Assembly (NCBI GenBank): GCA_030247885.1
Contig: JAPDRO010000023.1
Coordinates: 1-64,000 of the forward strand
Direction: 5' to 3'
Length of the DNA stretch: 64,000 bases
Source of the DNA: Taxawa tesnikishii (nom. ined.)
Taxonomy: Eukaryota; Ascomycota; Dothideomycetes; Dothideales
Shown piece by piece: positions 34,628 to 46,310 of the stretch; the first letter of the stretch is position 1; each line of letters begins with the position of its first letter. Position numbers and translations under genes: made by a program. Under the pieces are notes generated by a model. The model searched no databases. It worked only from the letters and a program-made list of their open reading frames with translations, and had not been told where the DNA came from.

Positions 34628-37600
34628 TTACATGTCGATTGTCTCGTTAAACCTCAGGACAGCGTTGTCTCTAAGCATGCCGTCCACCCCTCCGGGATAC
34701 CGTGGAAGGAAGAAATCGGAGCTTGAGGTCCAGCCGAGGTATTCGTGATGTCTGTTATAAGAACAAGGCCGGCGACCTTGATAGACTCCACTAGGGCGGG
34801 TACCAGTTCCTGGCTGCAGTCAGCATATGTACTGTCAACGCAATCAAGCTGCAAGCATGCTCTCCATGAGTCGAGAGTTGAATGGTAGTAACACCAGCAT
34901 GGAGATATGCGCGTCAGAACATACTAAGAGTCGCGAGCTGCAGACCAGCCCCATGAAGTTGTTGCTTTGCGCTATCTTGACCGCTTCCTTGATGGACATC
35001 GTCGTCCGTCCGCTGTTGTAGAGGGCGGCCTGAGAACCTGGATTCAGCGCTGCTTCCACGCCGACTTCGTTGCACAAAAGTACAGGATCTGACGTCAGAT
35101 GTCAGCATTTCACTTTCTGTACGTCGTCTAGCACTTACAGTTCGGTTGCTTCCAGTTCAGTGCCGTGCAAATGCAATGATTGTAGGACGAGAAGACAATC
35201 GAGCGGATGAAACCGTCGCTGCTCGCACGAAGTTCGCTTGCGTGTTCAAACACCACGGCAAGGATACTGTCGACGATGTTGTTGATGTTCCTGGTTGGTC
35301 CGAGTTGGTGTTCCTCTTCCTCTGCCCGCGTTGGGTACAATATGTGCAGGTCGAGATGTACTTCGGGCGGCAACAGGTCGAGTACATCCTTGAGCGATGT
35401 CCAGGATGTTGCTATTCCTTGGGCCTGACTGACGGTGCTTTCTGGTGACGTCTGGAGGAGGTTCTGCAGGTACTGCCTTCCTCGTCCATTGGCCTCGCCA
35501 ATCTTGCTGAACTGTTCAAATGTGACTCTCGATATCAAATCGTTGCGAACACCATACTGGGCCCAAGTAGATGGCAGAGCCCACTCTGGGTAAAGCACAG
35601 GCACGTTATCCTTGGTGGCCTGAACAAAGATCCTTTGGTAATTACCGGACAAGCTCGAACCGGTTATCAGGGCGTTAGGTTGTGAGCTGACCAGACTAGT
35701 AGCTTTCCAATATGTGGCGAACTGCGTAATCTCCAAGGGAATGCCTTGGAAGGGTGTAACCACTTGATATCTGAAACTAGTCCTGCCAATTGCACGCAAT
35801 CTAGGGTCAAAGAGTTCAAGGTGCCAGCTTCCAGAGCTGCTGCTGCGATTGGTGAAGACTCTCGAAGAGGCTGCACCCCTAGCGATGACCTTGGATCCAA
35901 ATGTTGGGAAGATATCAAAATCGATAGAGAAGGTTTCAAGGTTGTCTATCTGGAAGGAAATCACCTTGAACTCGTCTTGTATCGGTAAGGGCAGGTTACG
36001 CGGAATTAGATCGGACGATTTGGAGGATATCGTGAGCCGTGCCGCCGGATACTTGCTGTCGCCGTAAAACTCAATAGCGTCCGAGCCAGGGGTCTCGAAA
36101 CTGATTATAATGAAAGTCTTTGTAGTGTCGAGGAAGTTGTGACCATAACGCCGTAGAGGAATAATGGGTGGCGGTAGGGAGAGGTCCGGGATCCCTTCTA
36201 TCTCCATGGTCATGGGTTGCGGAGCACTGCTGGTGTGGGGCGCTGTTTGCGTCGCGGCGGTGACAGTTTGTGACGGCTGGATGCCTCTACCTCGACCTGC
36301 TTTCTCCAACAGCCGTAAACAATCCAAGTGGCCTTCCCAAGCTGCATAGTACATTGCAGACAAATCTTTTTCGTCTAAAGCGTCCACGTCCACACCACAT
36401 TCGATCAGAGTCTGTAGGCAGGATAAGTGGCCTTCACTTGCAGCATGGAAAAGCGGAGTCCATTGGTAGAGCTTGTCTGGTTGATCAAGGTTTGCACCGT
36501 AGTTCCTGAGCATCAACAGTATTTGAGCGCTTCGCCCTGAACGCGGAACAAGGTGTTGTGGATACAACCCTTCAGCATCCGGCAGAATCTCTGGTCTGTA
36601 CTGGAGTAGAAGGTCAGTGATAGGCACAGAACCATACTGACATGCAAGGTTCAGTGGAACGTGGTCGGCGTCGCTCGTCGGATTTACACGCGCTCCAAGT
36701 TGGAGCACTGCTTGGACACAAGAGAAGTGCGTATGCACGATTCCATGGATGAGCGGCGTGAAGTTGTCCAAATCTTTCGCGTCCACTGTATTTGGTGCGG
36801 CTGCGATGAGCTTCTGCACAACCTCGACCCTACCATGCATACATGCGTAGTGGAGGGGTATCCTGCCGTACACATCCACCGCTCCTGTGTTTGCGTTGTG
36901 CTGCAAAGCCAGATCAAGGCTTTCCAGACGACCGGAAATGGCTATCTCATGGAGGCAGCTCCGTTCGTTGATCTCATCGACATAGTTGACGTCCACAAGA
37001 TTCGTGTCGTAGAGGAGCTGTTGCGAAGATAGGGGGCGGTGTTGACGGTACTCAAGAAGACTCTGCTGATCTTCTCCTGCGCGTCTGGCGTTCCAGCCAA
37101 TCGCGCGGCCCAGTCGCGTATTGATGCATGGCTGCCAGCGTTGACAGCATGCAGGATTTGGTTCTCCAGATCATTATCCGCCGCTTGAGCCGCTTGTGAT
37201 GGTGACGGTCTGCCAGTCTCATCGGATCCTGTGGCTGTGAATTCGATTCTTTCACCCTCGGCCCAGGCGCCAAGCTCAAGAAGACTCGTTGTTGCCTGAT
37301 CTGATAGATCGCTGATGACGTCCCGGTTGAATACAGGCTGTACTTCCACGGCTCTGGACAGATAGAGTTCCTTCGTGCGAGACTATAAAGCGCGTGATCG
37401 TCAGTTGGTAGACCAACGATCGGTCCAGGATCGTCGTACCTTTGATGTCTTATCCCACTAATGGCGTGTCAGCGACGGCGAGTCATACCGATGTTTTGGT
37501 GCGAGTATGCTTACCTTTTTCAGGATCTTTGAAAAGGCGGTTTGGTTGACCTCGACAAATTGCTGGTTCAGTTAGCGACCCTGATCTTGCGGTGTCCATA

Positions 37601-38307
37601 TTCAATATTAACCTGAAGCTTATCCAAGTCGCTGTTGAACAATCGAAAGCCTTCCTCGAGCGTCACGTATATCGAGGAGAGTTTGTTGGAAGATGGCGCG
37701 CGCACTTGCAATGATCTTTTCCGGTCAAGCAGTGTGCGCAATCGGAGTCTGAGCTGTTGCTGATTAGCTGACTAGTTTCACAAACGGTGCACGCGTGGAT
37801 TCGGGGCACGTGTGGACTTGAGGCGGATACTCTGCCCTACACTCAACACTCACCTCGGCCTCTTTCTGTAGGTAGAAGGTGTTGACTTTCTCCAACTCTC
37901 GTTCCTGGTTGGTGGATTAGTAGGCGACAACAACAGCGCGCCAAGGAACCCCTCACCAAGCGGAAGAAGAACGTGGCTTTGTTGGCTTGTAATGAAGCTT
38001 GTGAGTCTGCAAGCTGATCGCCATGGTGGATTTCTTCTTGGGCGCGGATGACTGGCGTTGCGCTCAGTCTTTTGATGAGCTGTCGACGCAATCAGCAGCC
38101 GTCCAAGACATGGACGTAAGAGCGCAGCGAACCTTCTTCAAAGCCTTGTAGTCGACGAAGCTGGCGGCATACTCGGGAATGTCAAGCTGACGCTTCTGGA
38201 TGTGTTTGCCGAACTTCCTGTGCGGCGGAGAAGGGTTAGAAGACGGAAGGCAGAGGCAGAGGCAGGCGGTGCGTGCAAAGCAAAGCAACGACGTCGGAAA
38301 CGTACAT
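34628..38307 (-). CDS. PHO81: Pho81/NUC-2-type CDK inhibitor: SPX, ankyrin repeats, GDPD-like (two frameshifts)
   Basis: Ten inferred exons: 38306-38307, 38133-38217, 37957-38079, 37854-37904, 37613-37753, 37515-37562, 37440-37457, 35139-37382, 34925-35088 and 34628-34848. The last could instead start at 34809. All phases close to about 1,032 residues. The start codon is split: AT, an 88-nt intron, then G, giving MKFGKHIQKRQLDIPEYAA. The SPX domain follows (VDYKALKK, LQANKATFFFRL, ERELEKVNTFYLQKEAE). Then come ankyrin repeats (GRIPLHYACMHGRVEVVQKL, TPLFHAASEGHLSCLQTLIE) and a C-terminal glycerophosphodiesterase-like region (LCNEVGVEAAL, VESIKVAGLVLITD). This protein inhibits the Pho80-Pho85 kinase in phosphate starvation. 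One base is missing at 37032-37036 and one at 34687-34690; restoring each gives TAPLSSQQLLYD and IPEGVDGMLRDN. Confidence 0.93.
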
Positions 38308-39338
38308 GTTGGCGTGTTTGATGCCGCGGGTCTACGTGGGATTGATGCAGTTGATCAGATGGAGGGGCAGCCCCTCTATTCAAGAGTCAAGAAGAGACAG
38401 GGACAGCGACAGGCGGCGCTCAGACAGGTTTGCAATGCGTAAATGAATCCACTGCATCTCTCGGTTGGTAGGGCGCCGGTGTTCAGGTGAGCAAATGAGA
38501 ACGGGGTGAAGAGCTGTTCTCGACGCCGTCGTTTACCTAGCTCAGCGTGATGCACCGCTGAACTCGTGGTCTCGCCGTCTGCATTCTTCCTATCGATAAG
38601 TGTTTGCTCCGATCCTGAAGGCAGCACGCCAATGCGACAGGGCGATGTGGACCTCGAAGAGGGGCAGGTTCGTGTGTGGCAGAGGAGTGCCCACGGGCGT
38701 GTTCAGTTTGTGAAGGGCCTGTAGAGCCAATCGGAGAAGCCAGCGACGACACGCCTTCGAACAAGCAGGAGCGATGCAGCATTGCGAGGCCGCGGGAGGA
38801 GCCGTGCGCTAGTGCCTCCCGGCTGGCTGCCAGGCTCCCAGGCTCGCAGGCTGCCAGGCTCAAGCCCTGGTGTTTGCTCCGTTTTGGTTCGCAGATCCGC
38901 AATGATGCTTGTGCAGTATGCAGGCCGTTTGGGATGATCACAGGGTGCCGGTTGGGTCTGATGGCCAGGTTAAAACCAACCTTCTGAAGTCCTCGCTCGG
39001 TATCGGACGTCGGTGACGAGCCGATCGAAATATCCCTCACTCACAGAAGGCCGTGTTGGAATAGAGTTGCTCGAGTCAGGCTGCGATCGCGTAATTGGCC
39101 GCATCAGCGGACTCGAATCGTGCGTGGGTTCGCCTGCAATCTGGAAGAGAGTCCTTGACCTCATGCCGTAACCTACCCAAGTGCGTGTATTCCAGCATCA
39201 TACAAAGCCTACCATCAAGCATCACGCCTATACAAGCTTGCGCACACTAGGGTCACCCTGAATCACCGGCTACAGTCGCTTGCAACCGGAACGAGACGCA
39301 AAAACAACCCCCGGACGCAGCTACTCCGAATCGCCACG
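38308..39338. other. Intergenic stretch with a short CCAGGCT repeat
   Basis: The promoter regions of divergent PHO81 and CBP4 lie here. An overlapping minus ORF (38537-39040) has no ATG-led protein character. A small CAGGCTCCCAGGCT-type repeat lies at about 38822-38866. Nothing else is recognised. Confidence 0.5.
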
Positions 39339-39983
39339 ATGCCGAGCACGGGGACATGGGTGAAGATGATCGCTGCGTGAGTCCTGCATACCGGTGTTTT
39401 CATGTGCTGAACAGTATCGTTGCACGAGCAATGGTCTGGTTCTCCACATGGAGGGAGCAGCACACCGCGTTCTGCTATCCTGCACGTTGCTGACACCTCA
39501 AACAGTGGCACCGCCTGCTGCATCGGTGGTCCCGCCTTGATCTAGTACGACCAATGCTCCGGACACATTCCAGTATCGACACTGACAGCTCCTATTCAGC
39601 TACGTTACCCCGAGCGAAGAGGAGCTTTTCCTTCGATACAACCCAGACCTACAGCGGAGATCGTTGCAGAACCGCCAAGAGAGGCAGGAAGACTTCGACA
39701 AAGTACGCTCACCTACTGCGTTTATTACCTATCCCTTCCTCGCGCTAACCTCCGCAGTTCGTCGGACGTCTAAAGGAGTACTCGAAGAGTGATAAGCCTA
39801 GTAAGTGTTCATCATGACCTCAACCGCACGGAGGAGACGCTGAACCCCGCAGTCTGGACCGTGTGGGAAGCCCAAGCAGATAGAAACCGTGAATCGCTGA
39901 TCGCGCAACGGATTGCGGACCAGAAAGCGGCCGAGCAGGCTGAAGCGGACAGGAGAGCGGAAATCAAGCGCCATTCGTCGTAA
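39339..39983 (+). CDS. CBP4: Ubiquinol-cytochrome c reductase assembly factor Cbp4
   Basis: Five small exons, each with correct splice sites and phase: 39339-39376, 39506-39544, 39600-39702, 39758-39800 and 39853-39983, giving 117 residues. The protein begins [15 protein letters not shown] with a short membrane helix rich in small residues ([13 protein letters not shown]). It continues [20 protein letters not shown], then a charged helical region with SKSDKPIWTVWEAQ and an Ala/Glu-rich coiled-coil tail. Cbp4 binds newly made cytochrome b in the mitochondrial inner membrane during complex III assembly. Length, N-terminal helix and the TPSEEELF / YNPDLQ motifs match the family. No indel is seen. 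The gene is too fragmented by introns for a simple ORF search. Confidence 0.93.
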
Positions 39984-41109
39984 GAGAGGATGTCTTCAAT
40001 CCTGCTTCCCTTCTTCTCTCATGTGTATGTGCTATTGGGTCCGGGGAGTTGGTTTTAGTGTATTTGGGGATTGCCTTAGAGCATGTGTTATGTGCATCTC
40101 TTCTCCGACATTTCATTTCATCGTTGTCCAATATGCGTTGAGAAGCACTTCAACAAACCAGCAGTGGCCCGCTGCGGTCCTTTTTACAAACACATACCAG
40201 CTTATACTGCCATTGGAGCGCTGCGTGCGGCGATCCATCAGACCACTGCTTGCTAGTCCGCTCTGAAGTTGGTTTTACATGGATCGCCTGATGGACTGTT
40301 TCACTCACCAACCGACCCACCACGAACCGCTGGCACCTCACTGGAGAATCAACATATAGGGCCGAGCACTCATGCAATCAAGGTCCTTCTCTCAGCGGGA
40401 AGTAAGAGGAGACAGTATGTACGTGCGCAGGGGCCGGAACGTCGACGTTGGTAGATGATACTTCCGAGAAGCGAATTCGCGGACTATCGTCTTCCCGGCC
40501 TCTGATTGAGGTGTCTAGTTTCGTCGAATCGACGGGTTGCTTGCGGTTCCGGGAATTCTATCCCGACTACGGTCAATCGGTGACACTTGGGTCTGCCGGA
40601 TCCTTTCTGTGGACCGATAATCCTTTGGACTTTGGTCGATGACCTGCCAACCTCTGTGGCTCGCGCGACCCCTTCTTTTGTTTCATTCATGGTTTCCACC
40701 TGTGCGTTCGCTTGCCATTTCACATGGTTCATGTCCGCTGCGGACACACAATTCTCCTTGTCAAACAAAGGCTGCTCCTCCCGGTTTTCGTATCAGGATT
40801 GGCATACTTCGTGCCAGCCTCTCTTATCTTCAAAGCTAGATCTTCGAAGGACGTACCGTCGGTTTCTGCTCGCCTTGTGTTCTGTTCGCCGTCAGCGCCT
40901 CTCGAGGTATGACGGCGAGATCTTATGGGAGAGGACAAGCGGGGAAGGCAGGTGATCGCTACGCTAGCGAAACGAAGTCTCAATGCTCTACCCTCAGCTT
41001 TAGAGCCACGCCTGTTATGAAATGGGGTCGAGACATGGAAGAGAAACCTCTGCTTTCACAGTCATTTTGTATCAGATACGCTACTTAAGGATAGCTACAT
41101 CATCTGCCC

Positions 41110-41440
41110 TTCCCAAATCCCAATCAAACCGCGCCGCGTGACAACCCGCTTCTGCGGATAGCTGGTTCAACCCCTCCATCAGGTACAGCATCGTGCTTGC
41201 CACTCATGGTTTTCGTCATGCACTCCGTACAGCGCTGTGTAGCTTCGTCGAGTAAATCTCGAGTGCCACCGCACGTTCGCAGACAACCCGTGCAGTGATG
41301 GCCTCATGGAGCTCAAGCTCGAAACTCAGCCAGTCGCAGGGGCTGCCTTTCGCAGGGATCGCACGAAACACAAGGTGCTCTGGGTATTCGTCGACCTCTC
41401 TAGCTCCAGGAGCCCACGCATCGATGTGATTGAGGGAAAC
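41110..41440 (-). CDS. Possible gene fragment, unrecognised (probable frameshift)
   Basis: A minus-strand frame reads VSLNHIDAWAPGAREVDEYP, then EHLVFRAIPAKGSPCDW, then LSFELELHEAITARVVCERA. A one-base shift continues it as RDLLDEATQRCTECMTKTMS and onward to a stop near 41150. The composition and helical look suggest real coding, with an indel near 41270-41280. An ATG-led leader (MTSGCTVSLP) lies upstream at about 41520 but I cannot connect it. No family is recognised and the limits are approximate. Confidence 0.35.
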
Positions 41441-42660
41441 CAGAGGTTACACTGAATCAGACGTCAAGTGTCGTCAAGCGCACATCCGTAGGCAAAGACA
41501 CAGTGCAACCTGAAGTCATGTGATCCACTTTGTACACAAGGCGTCTCTGGGGAAGCGGACTGCTAACCTACCCGTCTTGCCCACAAAGTCGCTATAATCC
41601 TCACGATTCTTTCAAGCCCCCAAAAATTGCTCCAACTGGCCTGCTTGATGAGATGTGTCATGGGAGGTGACGCGGTGCGGGAGATTGCAATAGATGAGAT
41701 GTAAAGAAGATAGGTCAGTTTATGGTACGGTTGCGGATGGCTTATCGGCTGCTTGTGGAACGCCGACCGTGAGATTTTCCGGCCCCATCTCTTCCTTTCT
41801 CCCGCACCTGCTCCCGGAACTTGTCCCATCCTTCTAAACTCAATGCAGACAACGAAACATGGTGTATCGGGCCGCGTCATCGGTTACTGGATCGATGCGA
41901 TCAACACACGGCCAACAGACCGCACTCTATGCAGGCCACTCTCTGCATGTGACTTGCAAGATTGAGAAGAGTGTTTGAGTGCAAGACATTGTCTAATGCG
42001 GATGTTTGGATCCAAAACCCTTCGGGCATGGCTGTCGCTGATTCAGCTCCCTTTGTTCTAACATTCCCACACTCAATCATCTGAGACAGCAGTGCAAAGT
42101 CGCTCTGGTATTCTGGTATTGGCCCTGGACACGAAAGCTCCTCGTGGGTTCTCAGGTGGTCGTTCATCACCAAGCCATACTTTATGACATTCTCAAAATG
42201 GCAAGTCGCAAGAAGGCCGGTCGTAAGAAAGCGGGCCGCAAGATGATAGCTCCTGTCACTCCGCGGCCGGTGGCCTCGTGCCATTCCGCCTTCCTGTCAC
42301 TCACTCCTTGGAAAACTCCGAAATGTGGTCTTCGACTACTGTGACGTTGTCTGTGTACGTCTGTGATAGATTCACTGCATTAAGCTTCTAGACCCAAAGG
42401 AACGCTGCACGTGAGAATTGTGTGACCACAAACAACCTTTTCCCCCGTCCTTCCAGCTCCTACGATAATTTCCCATCATCTGCGACATGTGACACTGCCC
42501 GTGTCTCAATGCCGCCAAGGCTGGCTCATGCTGCTGGTTCTTCCCCAAATGTGCCAAGCGTATCCTTCCCGACGCCTCTTGTGGTGCCCGTGGCGATGGT
42601 GATAGGCCGGGGAGGCAACGGAGACCGTGCAACTATCGGTTTTACCCCAGGAAGCCTCGG

Positions 42661-42697
42661 CCAGCTTTTTCCAGCTTTTTCCAGCTTTTTCCAGCTC
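42661..42697. repeat. 10-bp tandem repeat CCAGCTTTTT
   Basis: Three perfect CCAGCTTTTT units and a partial fourth lie in an intergenic area. Confidence 0.9.
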
Positions 42698-43451
42698 TAG
42701 TTTATCGCCTACCAACCGTTGCAGGTAGCGGACGGGTGCGGATGCAGAACCAACAGAGCAGACTTGCTGTGCCTCAATCTCAATCTCGGTGCTCCGCAGC
42801 CGTGGGACGAACACGGAGCAAGCAAGCAAGTTCGAGAGGTTTGCATTTTCCGTTTGTGTCAAGCTCATTAGGCAGGCCTCCCACTTTCGACAATCAACTC
42901 ATCAATGTCTGCTATATGTTATTATCGTTGCGAGCACATAACATCCCACGCGTCTTCGGCACTGGCCCCCGGAGACCCCCATAACGCCCCGGGAACCCCC
43001 TTCCCGATCAGCCTCGCCCACGGCTGAACTGAACGTGGGAGCCGGAAGACGTCGAGTCAGGAACGGCGCCTCTGGGCAGCAGCGGCTGGGGCCCCACGAG
43101 GCATTGGACTCATGCACCGCTGACGAGCTACCCCAATCGGGGCCCCCAATTGGCCATGACTCGGAATGACTCCCTGGTCCCTGATCGCGTTGCACGTCCT
43201 CACCCCCTTCGGCAAGCGAGTCTTTTTTGTTACGCCCATCGAGTGCCGGCTCATGCAGAGCGCGGATGGCTGCCGTGTTGCAGCCCTTGGGCTCTGCGGG
43301 TGCGGGTAGGCACTGGGAAAAACATATCAAGCTCATCCCCCGAGACGACTCACTGGCCCAACCCACGACCTGTCCCTTTTTCCACTTCACTTCCTGCCAC
43401 CCTGGGATCGTGATTGACCTTCTGTCTAGTTGAGACATCGACAGTGTTGCA

Positions 43452-45389
43452 ATGTCGGATCTGAAGGCAGACATCATCTACGCCGAGCAGCCGGCCAGCT
43501 CGAGCTCCCAGGAGAAGATCGAGCATCCCGAGGCACCGCACCACCACCGCGAGATCAACCAAGGCAACGAAGCCGTGCTGCTCGATGTCGGAGTTGGAGG
43601 AGCAGAGGGCGGCGGAGCAGACGGCTTGAAGCTGGCAAAGAACGGTCATGTATGCAGATCATCCACCTTTCCCCTTATTCACGCAGTCTTGGAATGTCGA
43701 TGCTAATGTCGGATCATACTAGACTGTCCTGATTCCCCAGCCAAGCGACGACCCAGATGACCCGCTGAATTGGTCTACGTTCAAGAAGCACATGATCTTG
43801 TTCATCGTGGCCATCGCTGCCTTCCTCGGCGATTTCGGATCCGGCGCCGGTATCCCATGTATTGTCATCCAAGGCGAAGAGTGGAACATGAGTCCGAACG
43901 CAGTCAACTACGCCGGTAATCTGAATGTGGTCATGCTGTACGTGTTCTGTCCCTTTCCTCCTTTCCCCGACCCATCACCCGCTAACACAACATCTCACAG
44001 CGGTGTCGGCGGTCTGATCTGGATTCCACTCATCTACACATGGGGTCGCGCACCAGTACTCTTCTGGACGACGTTGTCTGGAACCTTCTTCACGCTCGCA
44101 TGCGCCGTGGCACAAGACTTTACGACCTTCTACGCGTTCCGAGCATTGATGGGTCTCACACTCACGGCATGCCAAGTCATTGGCCTCTCGTTCATCAAGG
44201 ACATGTTCTTCTTCCACGAACACGCCCGTAAGATCAACCTCTGGGCCGGACTGTTCCTGCTGTCGCCGTACATGGGTCCACTGCTTGGAAACTTCATCAT
44301 CGACGGGACGGGCGAGTGGAGGCCCGTTTTCTGGCTCGTCTTCGCCATCTGCTGCTTTGAGATGGTGCTGATCGTGCTCTTCGCCGATGAGACGTGGTAC
44401 CGCCGGGATGTGCCTGTGGAGCAGCACCCTCCTAGAGGAAACCGGATCATGCGCTTGATTGGTGTGTGGCAGGTTCAGAACCACTCCTACTTCTACACTG
44501 CGGCTCGTTCGATGAATCGCTACGTCCAGGTGCTGTTCAAGCCCATCATGATCCCCATCATGGTATACTAGTAGGTCTTCGATATCCTCGATCCTCAGCA
44601 GAACACTGTCACTAACCCTATTCCCCCAGCATGCTGTCCTTTATGTGGGCCGTCGGCATCAATATCACCAGCTCCATCCTCTTCTCCGTCCCCACCTCCG
44701 AAGGCGGCTATGGTTTCGGCGCAAAGACCGTCGGATTCCTGTACTTCACCCCTGTCATCGCTGTCATCCTTGGCGAGTTCTTTGGACATTACTTCAACGA
44801 CTTCGTCGCTGATCGGTACGTTTCTTTCTCCCACTCCTGTTACCTCCTACGTCCCTCCACTCCTCTTCCACTCTCCTCCCCTCCTTTAATCATCCTTCTC
44901 GTTCCATCGCCCCTGTATCCCACTCTTCAAGCCGCCCCCTAACGCTTCTCTTACAGTTACGTGCGCCGCCACGGAGGTGTCTTCAAACCCGAAGCCCGCC
45001 TCGTAACAAACTACATCGGCGCCTTCTTCATGATCCCTGGTCTGATCCTCGCCGGCCAAGCCCTGCAAAACCACCTCAGCGTTGGTGCCATCATCGTCGG
45101 CTGGGGCATCTACGTCTTTGGCGTCATGTGCGCCTCGGTCGCCATCACCGCCTACGCGCTCGACGCCTACCCCGCCGCTGCCGGCGAGGTGTCCGCATTC
45201 CTCAACTTCGCTAGAACGATCGGAGGATTTACCGTGGGATACTTCCAGGCACCTTGGGGCGAGGCGAGCGGGTATGGTGTCTCCTTCGGCATCCAGGCCG
45301 TTGTTGTCGCCGTGGCACTGGGAATTCTGATCTGCGTCAACGTCTTTGGACAGAGGATGAGAGAGAAGGGCGGGCCGGTGACCCTGTAA
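43452..45389 (+). CDS. MFS transporter, DHA1/HOL1-like
   Basis: Five exons: 43452-43649, 43723-43937, 44001-44570, 44630-44815 and 44957-45389. All phases agree, giving 533 residues. A polar N-terminal tail ends in PSDDPDDPLNWSTFKKHMIL, the usual lead-in to helix 1 of fungal drug:H+ antiporter family 1. About 12 membrane helices follow. Visible family features are GGLIWIPLIYTWGRAPVLFW in the loop between helices 2 and 3, a long central loop (FADETWYRRDVPVEQHPPRG), FSVPTSEGGYGF before the helix 8 region, and SAFLNFARTIGGFTVGYFQ. Relatives export or import small amines, drugs or ions, and the substrate here is unknown. The frame is intact. Confidence 0.88.
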
Positions 45390-46310
45390 GGCTTGCGGAC
45401 TGTTAAGAGCGTCTGATTCCCGTGGGGCTTCAGGGGTATTGTTCGGATTTATCGGAGCCTATAGCCTCTGCGCATACGATGTGAATTGTCTCCTCAATGG
45501 AATGATATATGGATACCCCTTTTTTGAAGGCCTAACTCGGCGCCGGGAACAAACAACGAGGCGTGACCACCGCCGAAACACACAAGTCGTCCCACTTCTG
45601 CTGGCGCCTCATAGAAGCCTCCTTTTCCAGCACCGTATCAGGATTTCCGACCTGGCTCGGTGAAACAGATTGGGAGAGGAGGCCGTATGTGCGATCCGTC
45701 CGACCACGCTAGCCCAGGCGGTCAGGACCTCGCGCGCTGTGGTGTCGTCTGCCACGACTTCATCTACGCCTTCTGCCACCAGAGCCGGAACTTTCACGCT
45801 ACCGCTCACCGCCTCCGTCAGCGCAGTCCAGACGGGCATGTGCAGAACCTCCCCACACAGCGTCAACAGCGGTCAGTGGGTGGCAGACCAAGCTCAAGAA
45901 GAGACCCGACGTCCTGAAAGAGGTTCCATGTTGTACGGACTTCATTAACTGCACTAGCTACTCGACCAGTCTTCAAGAAAGAGATACACCTGGTTCGGAG
46001 TTCGCAAGAGCTATACAAAGGGAGGGAGGAGTTCGTGGTCGTTGGACAATGAAGAACGAAGCTGATGGGAGGCGAAGAAGAGAAGCATCGCTTTTTGTTA
46101 TGTTGTCTATCTCGCACATGCCAGATGCTCTAGAATAAATGCAACGGCCCAGATATCCCAATTACAGCCATTTGTTTTTTGTATTCCCCATATGAACAAC
46201 GTTCCAAGTCCTCCGTATATGATTGGTGCTTTGAGCCATCATCGCGAGACAGTGGGAAAATGTGCGTCCGAGCTCTCTTTATAGGCGCGTTCAGGTTCTT
46301 TTTTTTTTCT
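45390..46310. other. Intergenic stretch between convergent transporter and aminotransferase genes
   Basis: Only overlapping short ORFs are seen (for example 45609-45866 minus), none with motifs. A T-run at 46298-46308 abuts the aminotransferase stop codon. This stretch holds the 3' regions of both genes. Confidence 0.5.

Larger units (their letters stand above)
39984..43451. other. 3.5-kb stretch with no securely identified gene
   Basis: Many short ORFs exist on both strands but none has a recognised motif. The best coding-like part is on the minus strand at about 41110-41440 (listed separately). Minus frames at 40729-40983 (FEDLALKIREAGTKYANP) and 41901-42284 have some protein character but no start or context. 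A 10-bp tandem repeat lies at 42661-42697. Confidence 0.5.

Noticed and set aside
34809-34848. Exact acceptor for the last PHO81 exon
   Set aside because: Two acceptors (34848 and 34809) both keep frame, and the sequence alone does not decide. The longer exon is reported.
38537-39040. 167-codon minus ORF upstream of PHO81
   Set aside because: It has low-complexity, non-protein-like composition, no homologous motif, and lies in the PHO81/CBP4 divergent promoter area.
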